Positions 51,769 through 61,045 of a stretch of DNA of 64,000 nt are shown here, one piece after another. Under the pieces are notes generated by a model. That model did no database searches and had not been told where the DNA came from. It worked only from the letters and a program-made list of their open reading frames with translations. The stretch is from Paradesertivirga superstes. Lineage in GTDB: Bacteria > Bacteroidota > Bacteroidia > Sphingobacteriales > Sphingobacteriaceae. Location: assembly GCF_037622515.1 (NCBI RefSeq), contig NZ_JBBJCN010000011.1, positions 26,736 through 90,735 on the forward strand, written 5' to 3'. The position numbers were made by a program, and so were the translations under genes. Within the stretch, counting starts at the first letter, position 1. Every line of letters begins with the position of its first letter.

Positions 51769-53574
51769 ATGCAGAAAATTAGAAACATTGCAATCATTGC
51801 ACACGTTGACCACGGTAAAACTACATTGGTTGACAAAATTTTACACAGTTGCGCCATATTTCGTGATAACCAGGAAACAGGCGACTTAATTCTTGATAAT
51901 AATGACCTGGAACGTGAGCGTGGTATTACCATTGTTTCTAAAAACGTTTCTGTTCAATATAAAGATGTAAAAATCAATATTATTGATACTCCGGGTCACG
52001 CCGATTTTGGCGGTGAGGTTGAACGGGTATTAAAAATGGCCGACGGCGTTTTATTGCTTTGCGATGCTTTTGAAGGCGCTATGCCTCAAACGCGTTTCGT
52101 TACGCAAAAAGCTCTTGCTTTAGGCTTAAAGCCGATTGTGGTTGTAAATAAGGTAGACAAAGAAAACTGTCGCCCCGAAGAGGTTTATGAGCAAATATTT
52201 GAATTGTTCTTTAACCTTGACGCAACAGAAGATCAGTTAGATTTCCCTGTAATTTACGGATCCTCCAAACAAGGCTGGATGAATACAGACTGGAAAAATC
52301 CTATTGATAATATTTTTCCTTTAATGGACGCTATCCTGGAAACTATTCCACCTGCTCCTATTTCTGAAGGAACTTTACAAATGCAAATCACTTCATTAGA
52401 TTATTCATCTTTTGTAGGACGTATTGCAATTGGAAGAGTAGCACGCGGTACAATCAAAGAAAACCAACCGGTATCTCTGGTTAAACGCGATGGAAAGATC
52501 GTTAAGTCACGTATTAAAGAGCTTTACACTTTCGAAGGTTTAGGAAAAGTACGTGTACAGGAAGTTAGTTCGGGTGATATTTGCGCCGTAGTTGGTATCG
52601 AAGGTTTTGATATTGGTGATACCATCGCTGATTTTGAAAAACCAGAACAATTAGAGGTTATTCATATTGACGAGCCTACCATGAACATGTTGTTTACTAT
52701 TAACAACTCACCGTTCTTTGGTAAAGAAGGAAAATTTGTAACCTCTCAGCGTTTACGTGAACGTTTGTACAAGGAGATGGAGAAGAATCTTGCTTTGAAG
52801 GTTATAGAAACTGATTCTCCTGATTCTTATTTAGTTTACGGAAGAGGTATTCTGCATTTATCTGTTCTTATCGAAACGATGCGTCGTGAAGGTTATGAAT
52901 TACAGGTAGGTCAGCCGCAGGTAATTATCAAAGAAATTGATGGTGTTAAATGCGAGCCGATAGAAACTCTTATTGTTGATGTGCCGGGAGAGGTTTCAGG
53001 AAAGGTTATTGAATTAGTGACTCAGCGTAAAGGTGAGCTTTTAATCATGGAGCCAAAAGGTGATCTTCAGCATCTGGAATTTGATATTCCTGCTCGTGGT
53101 ATCATCGGCTTACGTAATAATGTTTTAACCGCTACTGCAGGTGAAGCTATCATGGCTCACCGTTTCAAAGCATACGAGCCCTGGAAGGGAACAATTCCTG
53201 GTCGCTTAAGTGGTGTATTGGTTTCAATGGAAAAAGGTTCTACAACAGCTTATTCTATTGATAAATTACAAGACAGAGGACGCTTCTTCGTTGATCCGGG
53301 TGTTGATGTGTATGAAGGACAAATTGTTGGAGAGCATATTCGTGATAACGACTTAGTGGTAAACCTTGTAAAAGGTAAGGCATTAACTAATATGCGTGCA
53401 TCAGGAACTGATGATAATACCCGTATCGCTCCGGCTATTAAATTCTCTTTAGAAGAATCGATGGAATATATCCAGGCCGACGAATATATTGAGGTTACGC
53501 CTCAGAGCATGCGTTTACGTAAGATCTATCTTACCGAAAGCGAAAGAAAAAACAATTCAAGGAAGTTTGCTTAA
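51769..53574 (+). CDS. typA: GTP-binding protein TypA/BipA
   Basis: TypA/BipA is a ribosome-associated translational GTPase involved in ribosome assembly and stress growth. The 601-residue protein has the G1 motif AHVDHGKTTL (11-20), a switch I region with RERGITIVSKN, G3 DTPGHADFGGE, and G4 VVNKVDKE. EF-Tu-like domain 2, two EF-G-like domains and the TypA-specific C-terminal domain (GKALTNMRASGTD near 545) follow. A clear TACCTTTG box and a hairpin terminator delimit it as a single-gene transcript. Its codon usage differs from nearby genes in the way expected for a highly expressed gene (many CGT arginine and TTA leucine codons). Confidence 0.97.
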   Translation: MQKIRNIAIIAHVDHGKTTLVDKILHSCAIFRDNQETGDLILDNNDLERERGITIVSKNVSVQYKDVKINIIDTPGHADFGGEVERVLKMADGVLLLCDAFEGAMPQTRFVTQKALALGLKPIVVVNKVDKENCRPEEVYEQIFELFFNLDATEDQLDFPVIYGSSKQGWMNTDWKNPIDNIFPLMDAILETIPPAPISEGTLQMQITSLDYSSFVGRIAIGRVARGTIKENQPVSLVKRDGKIVKSRIKELYTFEGLGKVRVQEVSSGDICAVVGIEGFDIGDTIADFEKPEQLEVIHIDEPTMNMLFTINNSPFFGKEGKFVTSQRLRERLYKEMEKNLALKVIETDSPDSYLVYGRGILHLSVLIETMRREGYELQVGQPQVIIKEIDGVKCEPIETLIVDVPGEVSGKVIELVTQRKGELLIMEPKGDLQHLEFDIPARGIIGLRNNVLTATAGEAIMAHRFKAYEPWKGTIPGRLSGVLVSMEKGSTTAYSIDKLQDRGRFFVDPGVDVYEGQIVGEHIRDNDLVVNLVKGKALTNMRASGTDDNTRIAPAIKFSLEESMEYIQADEYIEVTPQSMRLRKIYLTESERKNNSRKFA

Positions 53575-53597
53575 ACCTTCTTTGAATTAAAATTTAG

Positions 53598-53632
53598 ATG
53601 AGACTGGAAGTAATTTCAGTCTCATTTATTTT
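53598..53632 (+). terminator. Rho-independent terminator after typA
   Basis: A 12-bp stem (53598-53609 with 53614-53625, one G-T pair, loop GTAA) is followed by the T-rich TTATTTTAT. It separates typA from the glycan cluster. Confidence 0.85.
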
Positions 53633-53682
53633 ATACGGCAGTTTTGAAGATTTTAATTAAAATTGTATCTGAATAATTCTCA

Positions 53683-54378
53683 ATGGGTGTAATAAAAAAA
53701 GTACAGGATGTTTTATATTCTTTCGGTTTAATTGTAAAACTTGTCAGACCCGAAAATAACACATGGCTAAAGAATAGAAACATTGAAACGGTACTTGATA
53801 TTGGTGCCAATACCGGCCAGTTTGCTCAACGGATTCATGAAATTCTCCCTTCTGCTAAAATTTGTTCCTTTGAACCTATAAAAAGCTGTTATTCAGAATT
53901 GCTTCAGAATACTTCAGGTATCAATGTAAAAGCGTTTAATTTCGCTCTTGGGGATACCAGCGAGCAGGTAGAAATAAATGTAAGCAAACATTCTCCAAGC
54001 TCTTCTTTGCTGGAGATGGCCGATTTACATAAAGATGTTTTCGCAGGGACCGATTACGCGCAAAAGGAGACTATTACTGTGAAAAGGCTTGACGATGTTG
54101 CTGCCGAACTAGGCTCTTTAGGCAGGTATCTGGTTAAAATTGATGTACAGGGTTTTGAAGACAGGGTAATTAAAGGTGGAACGGAAACGTTAAAAAAAGC
54201 AGATCTGGTTCTTATAGAAACCTCTTTTCAGGAATTGTACCAGGGACAACTTTTATTCAATGGGATTTATAATCTATTGGCCGGTTTGGGTTTTGAATTC
54301 AAGGGAAATGTGTCTCAATCATTAAATCCAAAAGATGGCAGTATTTTGTATGCTGAATCACTGTTTGCAAAATCATAA
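53683..54378 (+). CDS. FkbM-family methyltransferase
   Basis: A 231-residue SAM-dependent methyltransferase of the FkbM type. The SAM motif is VLDIGANTGQFAQRI (about 37-51) with CSFEPI as motif II. The family's LDDVAAELG...VKIDVQGFEDRVIKGG block is near 137-167. It opens the glycan cluster and probably O-methylates a sugar of the surface polysaccharide. That role is inferred from the neighbouring glycosyltransferase genes. The next gene starts 8 bases after its stop. A hairpin terminator just upstream separates it from typA. Confidence 0.9.
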   Translation: MGVIKKVQDVLYSFGLIVKLVRPENNTWLKNRNIETVLDIGANTGQFAQRIHEILPSAKICSFEPIKSCYSELLQNTSGINVKAFNFALGDTSEQVEINVSKHSPSSSLLEMADLHKDVFAGTDYAQKETITVKRLDDVAAELGSLGRYLVKIDVQGFEDRVIKGGTETLKKADLVLIETSFQELYQGQLLFNGIYNLLAGLGFEFKGNVSQSLNPKDGSILYAESLFAKS

Positions 54379-54386
54379 AAATATTA

Positions 54387-55544
54387 ATGAAGGTTGGAAT
54401 TATTGAAGTTTGTGAACCTAATCACTATACGGCTGTTTCGGCATTAGCACAAACCTATTTAGTTGATCCTTTAAATGAAGTAATAATCTTCACTACCGGG
54501 AAGATAAAACCTCTGCTGGCGGATTTATCTGACAGAGTTAAAATGATTATCAAGCCGGAGGAGCAAAGTGTTGCTGAATTTCTTTCTGCGATTTCTCAAT
54601 ACCCTCTCCATAGAATTCATATTAATACCATTTCAAAATATTATAAAGAGTTTGCTTACATCAACTGGGGAAACTCAGTTTATTTTACGGTTCATAATAT
54701 AGATCTGTGGTATGATAACTCGATTATTAACAGAACTAAAACTCTTATTTCTGATTACCGATCCGGGCCCAGGGATTTAAAACTACCCTTAATACTTTTC
54801 ATTAAGGACTTCTGGCGTCAATATTTCAGGGATCAGTTTATTAAAAGAATTTCTAAAGGGAGCCATAAAATAATAGTTTATAGTCAATCGCAAAAAAGAC
54901 ATCTGGAAAAATATGTTGAATCCGGGAAAATACTCGTCTTTCCATTTTGTTTACACACCGATTTTAAAGATCAGTCTGCCGGTAATAAAAAACTCCGGTT
55001 TTGTATTCCTGGTTCGGTATCCAATCAGAGAAGGAATTATACCGGCTTATTTGAAATTCTGGATAAACAGCTTTTCGAAATCAGGCAGGACATTGTCATC
55101 GATCTGCTGGGCTATATCCCTGAAGATAATCGCTTCCTTTTAGAGAAGATACAATCCTTGAATTCTAAGGGCTTCGAAATAATATATAACGAAGGATTTA
55201 TAGATACTGCCGGATTTGATGATCGGTTAAGCCGTTGTGATATAATACTGGGCAATCTGAAAGTACAAATGAATGTATTTCGCAAGTATGGAGAAACCAA
55301 GGAAACAGGAGTGATCTTCAATATTATTAAATCAGGAAAACCAGGAATTATGCCTTATGCTTATCCGGTTGATGAAGAATTAACGGATATTTGCCTGTTT
55401 TTTAAAGATTATGATGATCTGGCAGACTTGATGAAAAAATTATCAAAGGATAGAAATATTCTTGAAGCAATCAAGTTAAAAGCTGTCGATGTTGTCAATC
55501 ATTACAGACCTGAAAGCCTGTATCATTTGTTGAGACCTGAATAA
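54387..55544 (+). CDS. Putative glycosyltransferase (GT-B type)
   Basis: This 385-residue protein looks like a GT-B glycosyltransferase without a strong family signature. The N-terminal half begins MKVGIIEVCEPNHYTAVSALAQTY. The C-terminal half starts at LRFCIPGSVSNQRRNYTGL and contains IDLLGYIPEDNRF, GFIDTAGFDDRLSRCDIILGN and ETGVIFNIIKSGKPGIMPYAYP, which fit the nucleotide-sugar-binding lobe. The sugar donor is unknown. It overlaps the following flippase by one base and lies 8 bases after the FkbM gene. Confidence 0.75.
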   Translation: MKVGIIEVCEPNHYTAVSALAQTYLVDPLNEVIIFTTGKIKPLLADLSDRVKMIIKPEEQSVAEFLSAISQYPLHRIHINTISKYYKEFAYINWGNSVYFTVHNIDLWYDNSIINRTKTLISDYRSGPRDLKLPLILFIKDFWRQYFRDQFIKRISKGSHKIIVYSQSQKRHLEKYVESGKILVFPFCLHTDFKDQSAGNKKLRFCIPGSVSNQRRNYTGLFEILDKQLFEIRQDIVIDLLGYIPEDNRFLLEKIQSLNSKGFEIIYNEGFIDTAGFDDRLSRCDIILGNLKVQMNVFRKYGETKETGVIFNIIKSGKPGIMPYAYPVDEELTDICLFFKDYDDLADLMKKLSKDRNILEAIKLKAVDVVNHYRPESLYHLLRPE

Positions 55545-57025
55545 TGAAGTTATTACAGAAACAAGGATTCTTTAATAGTATTACCTTATATCTTGGTGTA
55601 TTTCTTGGCTTTTTCAACTCAATTATACTTTTTCAGCGTTATCTTAGCCTTGAAGAAATCGGATATTTTACTTTACTTATTTACATATCATTAATATATA
55701 CTCAGGTATCTTCATTAGGCTTTAGCAGCGTAATAACCAGATATTTCCCTTTTTATAAAACCAATGACAAGGTCCATGGCGGGTTTCCGACCTTTGTGTT
55801 TCTGGTAATTGGCATTGGATTCTTAAGTGTTACTCTTGGATTCTTCTTCTTTAAAGAAGTAATATTTTCATTCTATGCTGATAGGGAGACCTTGTCTTTA
55901 ATGAGCAAATATTACTATTATATTATTCCGGTTTCTTTTTTTACACTGGTATTTCTTGTACAGCAGACTCTGGCCCTTACCGCATACAAAAGCGTATTCC
56001 CGACTTTTTTGCGGGAGGTGATGATAAAATTATTCACTTCTGCAGGGGTATTGATGATCGTTTTTAAATGGATTGACTTCAAGGGTTTTTTAAACTTTTA
56101 TTTGTTCGCCAACATTATTATCGTTCTGATAATTAGCTGGTACAACCACCGGATTAAACTGTTTAGAATTACCTCTATTGGTACCGAGGTAAAAAGTAAG
56201 GCTGGTCCCATGATGAGTTATGGTCTCTCCTCTATGATCAGCGGCAGTGCAATTGCTGCCATTACAGGCTTGGGGATAATACTATTAAAAATGATCAGCG
56301 GAGAAGCTATGGTAGGGGTGTATGGAACTTTAACAGGTATTGCAATGGTGATAAGCTTACCTGCCAAGGCTTTAAATACAACGTCCTATCAGATTATTGC
56401 GGATGCATGGAAAAATGAAGACCTGGACAGGATTTCAAAAATTTATTATAAAACCTCCGTTATCCAGCTGCTTATTGGAATACTCTTGCTTCTTGGATTG
56501 ATCATCAATCAAAGAAATATCGTTTTCCTCCTTCATAAACCTGAATATGCGGACTTCTTTAATGTGTTTATTTTATTGGGTTGTGCGTATTTGGTAGATA
56601 TAACCGGTGGATTAAATCAGGCTATTATAAGCTTCTCAAGACATTATAAAATAGTAGTGCGGACACTAATTTTAGGAGTTATTTTATCAGCCATTTTGAA
56701 CTATTTTTTAATATCCTCTACGGGAATAAGCGGAGCGGCATGGAGTTATGTTCTCACTATGTTTTTCTTGAATTTTGTTTACTGGCTCTATATAAAACTT
56801 AAGTTTAAAATTCAGCCTTTTGGAAAAAAGCATTTATTTACATTATTTATCGGGGGAGTCTGCCTGCTGATCGGTTTAAATATTCCTGATTTAGATAATT
56901 ACTATTTTGATGTTATTCTGCGATCATCTATTGTAACTATTATATATGTTGCGCTGGCTTACGGGCTAAATATTTCAGAAGATATCAACGAATTGCTTGA
57001 TAAAGTGTTAAAGAAAAAACCTTGA
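55544..57025 (+). CDS. Polysaccharide flippase (Wzx-like)
   Basis: A 493-residue membrane protein with about 14 helices, starting LLQKQGFFNSITLYLGVFLGFFNSIILFQRYLS split over the first two helices. It contains the polar mid-segments seen in MOP-superfamily flippases and a short charged C-terminus (DKVLKKKP). It would flip lipid-linked repeat units to the periplasmic face. It sits among glycosyltransferases, which supports a surface-glycan role. The flippase at 39707 is only distantly similar by eye. Start ATG shares a base with the previous stop. Confidence 0.88.
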   Translation: MKLLQKQGFFNSITLYLGVFLGFFNSIILFQRYLSLEEIGYFTLLIYISLIYTQVSSLGFSSVITRYFPFYKTNDKVHGGFPTFVFLVIGIGFLSVTLGFFFFKEVIFSFYADRETLSLMSKYYYYIIPVSFFTLVFLVQQTLALTAYKSVFPTFLREVMIKLFTSAGVLMIVFKWIDFKGFLNFYLFANIIIVLIISWYNHRIKLFRITSIGTEVKSKAGPMMSYGLSSMISGSAIAAITGLGIILLKMISGEAMVGVYGTLTGIAMVISLPAKALNTTSYQIIADAWKNEDLDRISKIYYKTSVIQLLIGILLLLGLIINQRNIVFLLHKPEYADFFNVFILLGCAYLVDITGGLNQAIISFSRHYKIVVRTLILGVILSAILNYFLISSTGISGAAWSYVLTMFFLNFVYWLYIKLKFKIQPFGKKHLFTLFIGGVCLLIGLNIPDLDNYYFDVILRSSIVTIIYVALAYGLNISEDINELLDKVLKKKP

Positions 57026-57032
57026 TTATCTC

Positions 57033-57944
57033 ATGCAGAATTTTGCCCCTATTGCATTGTTTGTCTATAACAGACCCGAACATACCAGGAGAACGATAAA
57101 GTTTTTGCAGCAGAACCTGTTGGCAGATGAATCGCGTTTATTTATATTCTCTGATGGCGCGAAGTCTTCTAAAGATGAAAAAGATGTGGAAGAAGTGCGT
57201 GCCTTCCTCCGTGGTATAACTGGATTCAAATCGGTAGAGGTTATAGAGCGGAAGGAAAATCTTGGTTTAGCAAATTCAATTATACAGGGTGTTACAAAAC
57301 TGGTGAATGAGTATGGAAAAGTAATTGTTTTTGAAGATGATCTTATTACCTCACCCTATACTCTGCAATATCTGAATGAAGGCCTTCAGCGCTATGAAGG
57401 TGTCGATAAAGTAATGCATATCGGAGCGTATATGTATCCTTTAAATTCGAATAATTTACCTCAAAGCTTTTTTTCACGTATAGCTACCAGCTGGGGTTGG
57501 GCTACATGGAAGGATTCCTGGAATAATTTCGAACCAGATATTGATAAATTAATCGAGGGTTTTGATGAAGCGACTATTCATGAGTTTTCTATAGGAGGAA
57601 CAATGAATTTCTGGAAGCAAATGAAGGAATTTAAGCTGGGGAAAAATAACTCCTGGGCAATTCGATGGTATGCCTCTATATTTTTAAAAGGAGGGCTTTC
57701 CCTCAACCCAGCCATTTCTCTGGTAAATAATATTGGCCATGATGGTTCTGGAATCCATTCAGGAGTTAATGATATTTATAGTGTTAAGGTAAATTCCGAG
57801 CCTGTTCTGCAATTTCCGTTTATCATAGAAGAGAACAAAAATGCATATCTGAGCATCAAAAACTTCCTTCAGAAAAGAAAAGGAAGCCTTTGGCAGAGAG
57901 CGGTTCGTTTTCTAAAACAGCAGATAATTCAGGTGAATAAATAG
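57033..57944 (+). CDS. Glycosyltransferase (GT-A / GT2-like)
   Basis: The 303-residue protein starts with APIALFVYNRPEHTRRTI, the typical beginning of a GT-A glycosyltransferase. It has a likely metal-binding acidic motif VIVFEDDLITSPYTLQYLNEG (about 96-116) and an aromatic FFSRIATSWGWATWKDSW block (about 148-165) seen in related sugar transferases. Acceptor and donor are unknown. It lies 7 bases after the flippase gene and completes the plus-strand run that begins at 53683. Confidence 0.85.
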   Translation: MQNFAPIALFVYNRPEHTRRTIKFLQQNLLADESRLFIFSDGAKSSKDEKDVEEVRAFLRGITGFKSVEVIERKENLGLANSIIQGVTKLVNEYGKVIVFEDDLITSPYTLQYLNEGLQRYEGVDKVMHIGAYMYPLNSNNLPQSFFSRIATSWGWATWKDSWNNFEPDIDKLIEGFDEATIHEFSIGGTMNFWKQMKEFKLGKNNSWAIRWYASIFLKGGLSLNPAISLVNNIGHDGSGIHSGVNDIYSVKVNSEPVLQFPFIIEENKNAYLSIKNFLQKRKGSLWQRAVRFLKQQIIQVNK

Positions 57945-57964
57945 CTGATTAAAATTCCACTGCC

Positions 57965-58717
57965 TTATAAACCCTTTTTTGCATGCAGAATAATATAGGG
58001 TGACAAGGTTTTTGATTCGAAACCGAGTATTTTACTGGTAATCTTTCCGGCATACCATATTGTCTTAACAAAGGCTTTGGTTAAACCGGACTTATCATCT
58101 TTGTTTTCCATCCAGACACTGAATTGTCCATGATAACGGCATTGAATCTCTTTTAATCCCAGTTCTTTTGAGATGGATGTTAAAAGGTCCAGATCCATGC
58201 AATTAATATTATGTTTCCCGTAGTTTTCCGGATCAAAGTTTTTCTGCACCCAGCCGTTTACACTTTTAAAATTTGGAAGAGTAATAAACAAGGTGCCCCC
58301 CGGCTTTAAAAAGTTAAGGTGCCTGGCAATAATATCTTTAGTGTCGGTAAAATGTTCTATCAGGCCGAATGAAGATACCAGGTCATATTGCAGCTGCGGC
58401 TGGTAGGTAAAAAGGTCGGCTTCAATTACGGTTATGTCGTCTTCTTTCAACCCGTTCTCTTCCAATAGTTCTTTAATTATGGGCTTAGAAACAAAATAAT
58501 CAAATAAGGTTGTATCAAGTTTTAAATGTTTTTTAAAGTAGATGCTGTAATAGCCGGGGAAACCACCCAGTTCAATAGCCGACTTAGCATTGTCTTTTTT
58601 AACAATATCTGCAATCAGGTGACCAAAAACGTAATTTTCTTTTATTTTAAAAATCAGTCCGGTTTTTGATCGCCAAAAAGACTCCCAGAAATTACGATTT
58701 GTTAAATGTTCGGCCAT
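57965..58717 (-). CDS. Class I SAM-dependent methyltransferase
   Basis: The 250-residue protein is a Rossmann-fold methyltransferase: motif I AIELGGFPGYYSIYF, VIEADLFTYQ, then LVSSFGLIEHF and LNFLKPGGTLFITLPNF, the post-I to III motifs of class I enzymes. The ATG at 58717 (MAEHLTNRNFWESFWRSK) is chosen over a GTG 11 codons upstream, because the earlier codons are basic and not family-like. It lies between two glycosyltransferase genes but on the opposite strand, so it has its own promoter. Substrate unknown; a modified sugar or lipid carrier is plausible. Confidence 0.85.
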   Translation of the reverse strand: MAEHLTNRNFWESFWRSKTGLIFKIKENYVFGHLIADIVKKDNAKSAIELGGFPGYYSIYFKKHLKLDTTLFDYFVSKPIIKELLEENGLKEDDITVIEADLFTYQPQLQYDLVSSFGLIEHFTDTKDIIARHLNFLKPGGTLFITLPNFKSVNGWVQKNFDPENYGKHNINCMDLDLLTSISKELGLKEIQCRYHGQFSVWMENKDDKSGLTKAFVKTIWYAGKITSKILGFESKTLSPYIILHAKKGL

Positions 58718-58939
58718 GTTTTTTTTGTTATGCTTATTCAGGGATTTCACGCCAGATTATTCGGGCGGTTTCATAAATACATTAGTTGATCTGCAATCTT
58801 ACCTAATTCCTGGTTGTCATGTTGCCAATGTTACAAACATTCGCATCAATATGCCTGAAGAAATTTCGCCAAAAATAGAGAAAATGAAATGATTACATAG
58901 AATACAAGAGTGTAATCCTTATTTGTATTTTTACGCAGT

Positions 58940-60967
58940 TTGAAAATTGAACACTTAAATACTTATGATGGTAACGGCGGCGCCGGCCGTGCTTGTTTAC
59001 GATTAAGCAAAGCTCTTGCTCATACGGGAAATCATTCTGAGGTCTGGGTAAATTATAAGTTTGGCAGGAATCCCGGGATTAAAAGCCTTAGTTCCGATAT
59101 CTTAAACAAAGGTATCACAGCTTTTGCTATTTTACTCGAGCGCCACGTTTCCTCCACCTTTACTAAAAAACTTAAAATTCCTTTTTCCATCCCTTTATGG
59201 GGAAGAGATATCTCAAAACATCCGGCTTTGCAGGATGCTGATATTATACACCTTCACTGGGTGAATCATGCTTTCCTGCGTCCGAGAGATTTAGCAACGC
59301 TTGCAGCTCTTAAGAAGCCAATAGTCTGGACTTTTCATGATAGCAATGCTTTTACAGGAGGATGCCATGTTCGCTATAGCTGTGATCATTTTGAAGGCGA
59401 ATGTGGAAATTGTCCGCTATTAAAATCATCTCACGAACATGATATTTCCCATAAAATATGGAAAGCGAAACATCGGGCCTATCAGGATCTGAAGTTTTCA
59501 ATTATAGCTCCAAGCAAATGGATGGCGGCTTCAATCAGGAGAAGCAAGCTGTTAGGAAATGCCGATATACATGTGATTCCAAATACTTTGGAAACGGAAA
59601 TTTTCAAAGCATATCCCAAAGATTCATCTAAAAAACATTTAGAACTGGACACCGGGAAATTCATTATGCTGAGCGGATTTATGCCATCGCGGAATGATTT
59701 GCATAAAGGAACTCCATACCTTATTGAAGCTTTGGAGCTCCTGGTTACAAAAAATCTTATTAATAAGGATAGGGCTGAATTAATTGTTTTCGGTAACCGG
59801 AATGATAAGAACGTGTCCGATTTTCCTTTTAAGACCACCTTTCTCGGAACTATTTCTAACGATGAAAAGCTGGCAATTTGTTACAGCGCGGCAGATGTGT
59901 TTTTAACCCCCTCGCTTGAAGATAATTTGCCGAATACCGTTATGGAAAGTCTGGCTTGCGGCACACCAGTGGTCGCCTTTACAACAGGTGGCATCCCCGA
60001 TATGGTTGAGCACAAAAAAAATGGCTATCTGGCAAAATACAAATCTTCGGATGACCTTGCAGAAGGTATAGCATGGGTTTATAATCACCAGCAAAGGCAA
60101 ACTTTAAGTGAAGCAGCAAGAACCAGCGTGGAGGAAAACTTTTCGGAGATGGTGATAGCAGATAGACATCTTCAGCTTTACCACAGGTTATTGAATAAGG
60201 GGACTTCTGATGCGGATTGGCAGCCTTCCTTATCGGTTATTACCGTGGTATACAACAACAAGAGAGACATAGAACGGACTATTCTGTCAGTTATCAATCA
60301 GACTTACTCCAATATCGAATACATTATCATTGACGGAGAATCGACTGATGGCACTCTGGATATCATCAGGAAATATGAAAACAGAATTTCCAGGCTGATA
60401 ACAGAAAAAGATGAAGGGATATACGATGCCATGAACAAGGGCTTAGGCTTGGCGACAGGTGATTATATTCTCTTTATGAATTCGGGAGATGAGCTGTATG
60501 CGGGTGATACGGTTGAGAAAGTTTTTGCCTCTGCCCCTGATGCGGATATTTATTACGGTGAAACAGAAATGTATGATGAGCAGTGGCAAAGCCTCGGACA
60601 GAGAAGGCATAAAGCTCCGGAAAGGTTAAGCTCAAAAAGTTTTAAATACGGAATGTCTGTGAGCCATCAGGCAATTTATGTCCGCAGATCGATTATATCA
60701 CCTTATGATAGGAAATACAAGCTTAGCGCGGATATCGACTGGATTTTAACTGCTTTAAAGCGTGCGGAGAAAATAGTGAATACGAAAAGCTATGTAGCAA
60801 AATACCTGGTGGGGGGTATGTCTAAGAAAAAACACAGGGAAAGTTTACTTGAACGGTTTAAAATCTTTTCAAAGCACTATGGTTTGCTTCCGAATGTTTT
60901 CAACCATGCTATAATAGCATCGAACCTGTTTTTTTACTATTTGAAAAACCGCAGAACGAATGATTAA
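58940..60967 (+). CDS. Fused GT4-GT2 glycosyltransferase
   Basis: A 675-residue protein with two glycosyltransferase units. Residues about 1-420 are a GT4 GT-B enzyme (NTYDGNGGAGRACLRLSKAL at the start; EDNLPNTVMESLACGTPVVA donor-binding motif). From about 428 a GT2 domain begins (PSLSVITVVYNNKRDIERTI), with IIIDGESTDGTLDII and the DxD-like motif ILFMNSGDELY. A single chain that adds two sugars in sequence would fit. The start is TTG, placed directly at the first beta strand of the GT4 fold, and a TATTTTTA box ends 6 bases upstream. It closes the glycan cluster; a palindromic repeat begins 13 bases after its stop. Confidence 0.9.
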   Translation: MKIEHLNTYDGNGGAGRACLRLSKALAHTGNHSEVWVNYKFGRNPGIKSLSSDILNKGITAFAILLERHVSSTFTKKLKIPFSIPLWGRDISKHPALQDADIIHLHWVNHAFLRPRDLATLAALKKPIVWTFHDSNAFTGGCHVRYSCDHFEGECGNCPLLKSSHEHDISHKIWKAKHRAYQDLKFSIIAPSKWMAASIRRSKLLGNADIHVIPNTLETEIFKAYPKDSSKKHLELDTGKFIMLSGFMPSRNDLHKGTPYLIEALELLVTKNLINKDRAELIVFGNRNDKNVSDFPFKTTFLGTISNDEKLAICYSAADVFLTPSLEDNLPNTVMESLACGTPVVAFTTGGIPDMVEHKKNGYLAKYKSSDDLAEGIAWVYNHQQRQTLSEAARTSVEENFSEMVIADRHLQLYHRLLNKGTSDADWQPSLSVITVVYNNKRDIERTILSVINQTYSNIEYIIIDGESTDGTLDIIRKYENRISRLITEKDEGIYDAMNKGLGLATGDYILFMNSGDELYAGDTVEKVFASAPDADIYYGETEMYDEQWQSLGQRRHKAPERLSSKSFKYGMSVSHQAIYVRRSIISPYDRKYKLSADIDWILTALKRAEKIVNTKSYVAKYLVGGMSKKKHRESLLERFKIFSKHYGLLPNVFNHAIIASNLFFYYLKNRRTND

Positions 60968-60980
60968 TCAGCTGAGATTT

Positions 60981-61045
60981 AATAGTCCACGGTTTAAACC
61001 GTGGGCTATTAAATCGTGGGCTATTGTTTAAACCGTGTGGCTATT
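60981..61045. repeat. Palindromic repeat with three CGTGGGCTATT units
   Basis: A near-perfect 30-base palindrome (60981-61010; arms meet at TTT/AAA, one T-G pair) is followed by two more CGTGGGCTATT-type units (61015-61025; 61034-61045 with one extra T). The last unit overlaps the 3' end and stop codon of yfhO. The T-poor flanks argue against a simple terminator, although the hairpin could still block transcripts between the convergent genes. Confidence 0.8.
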
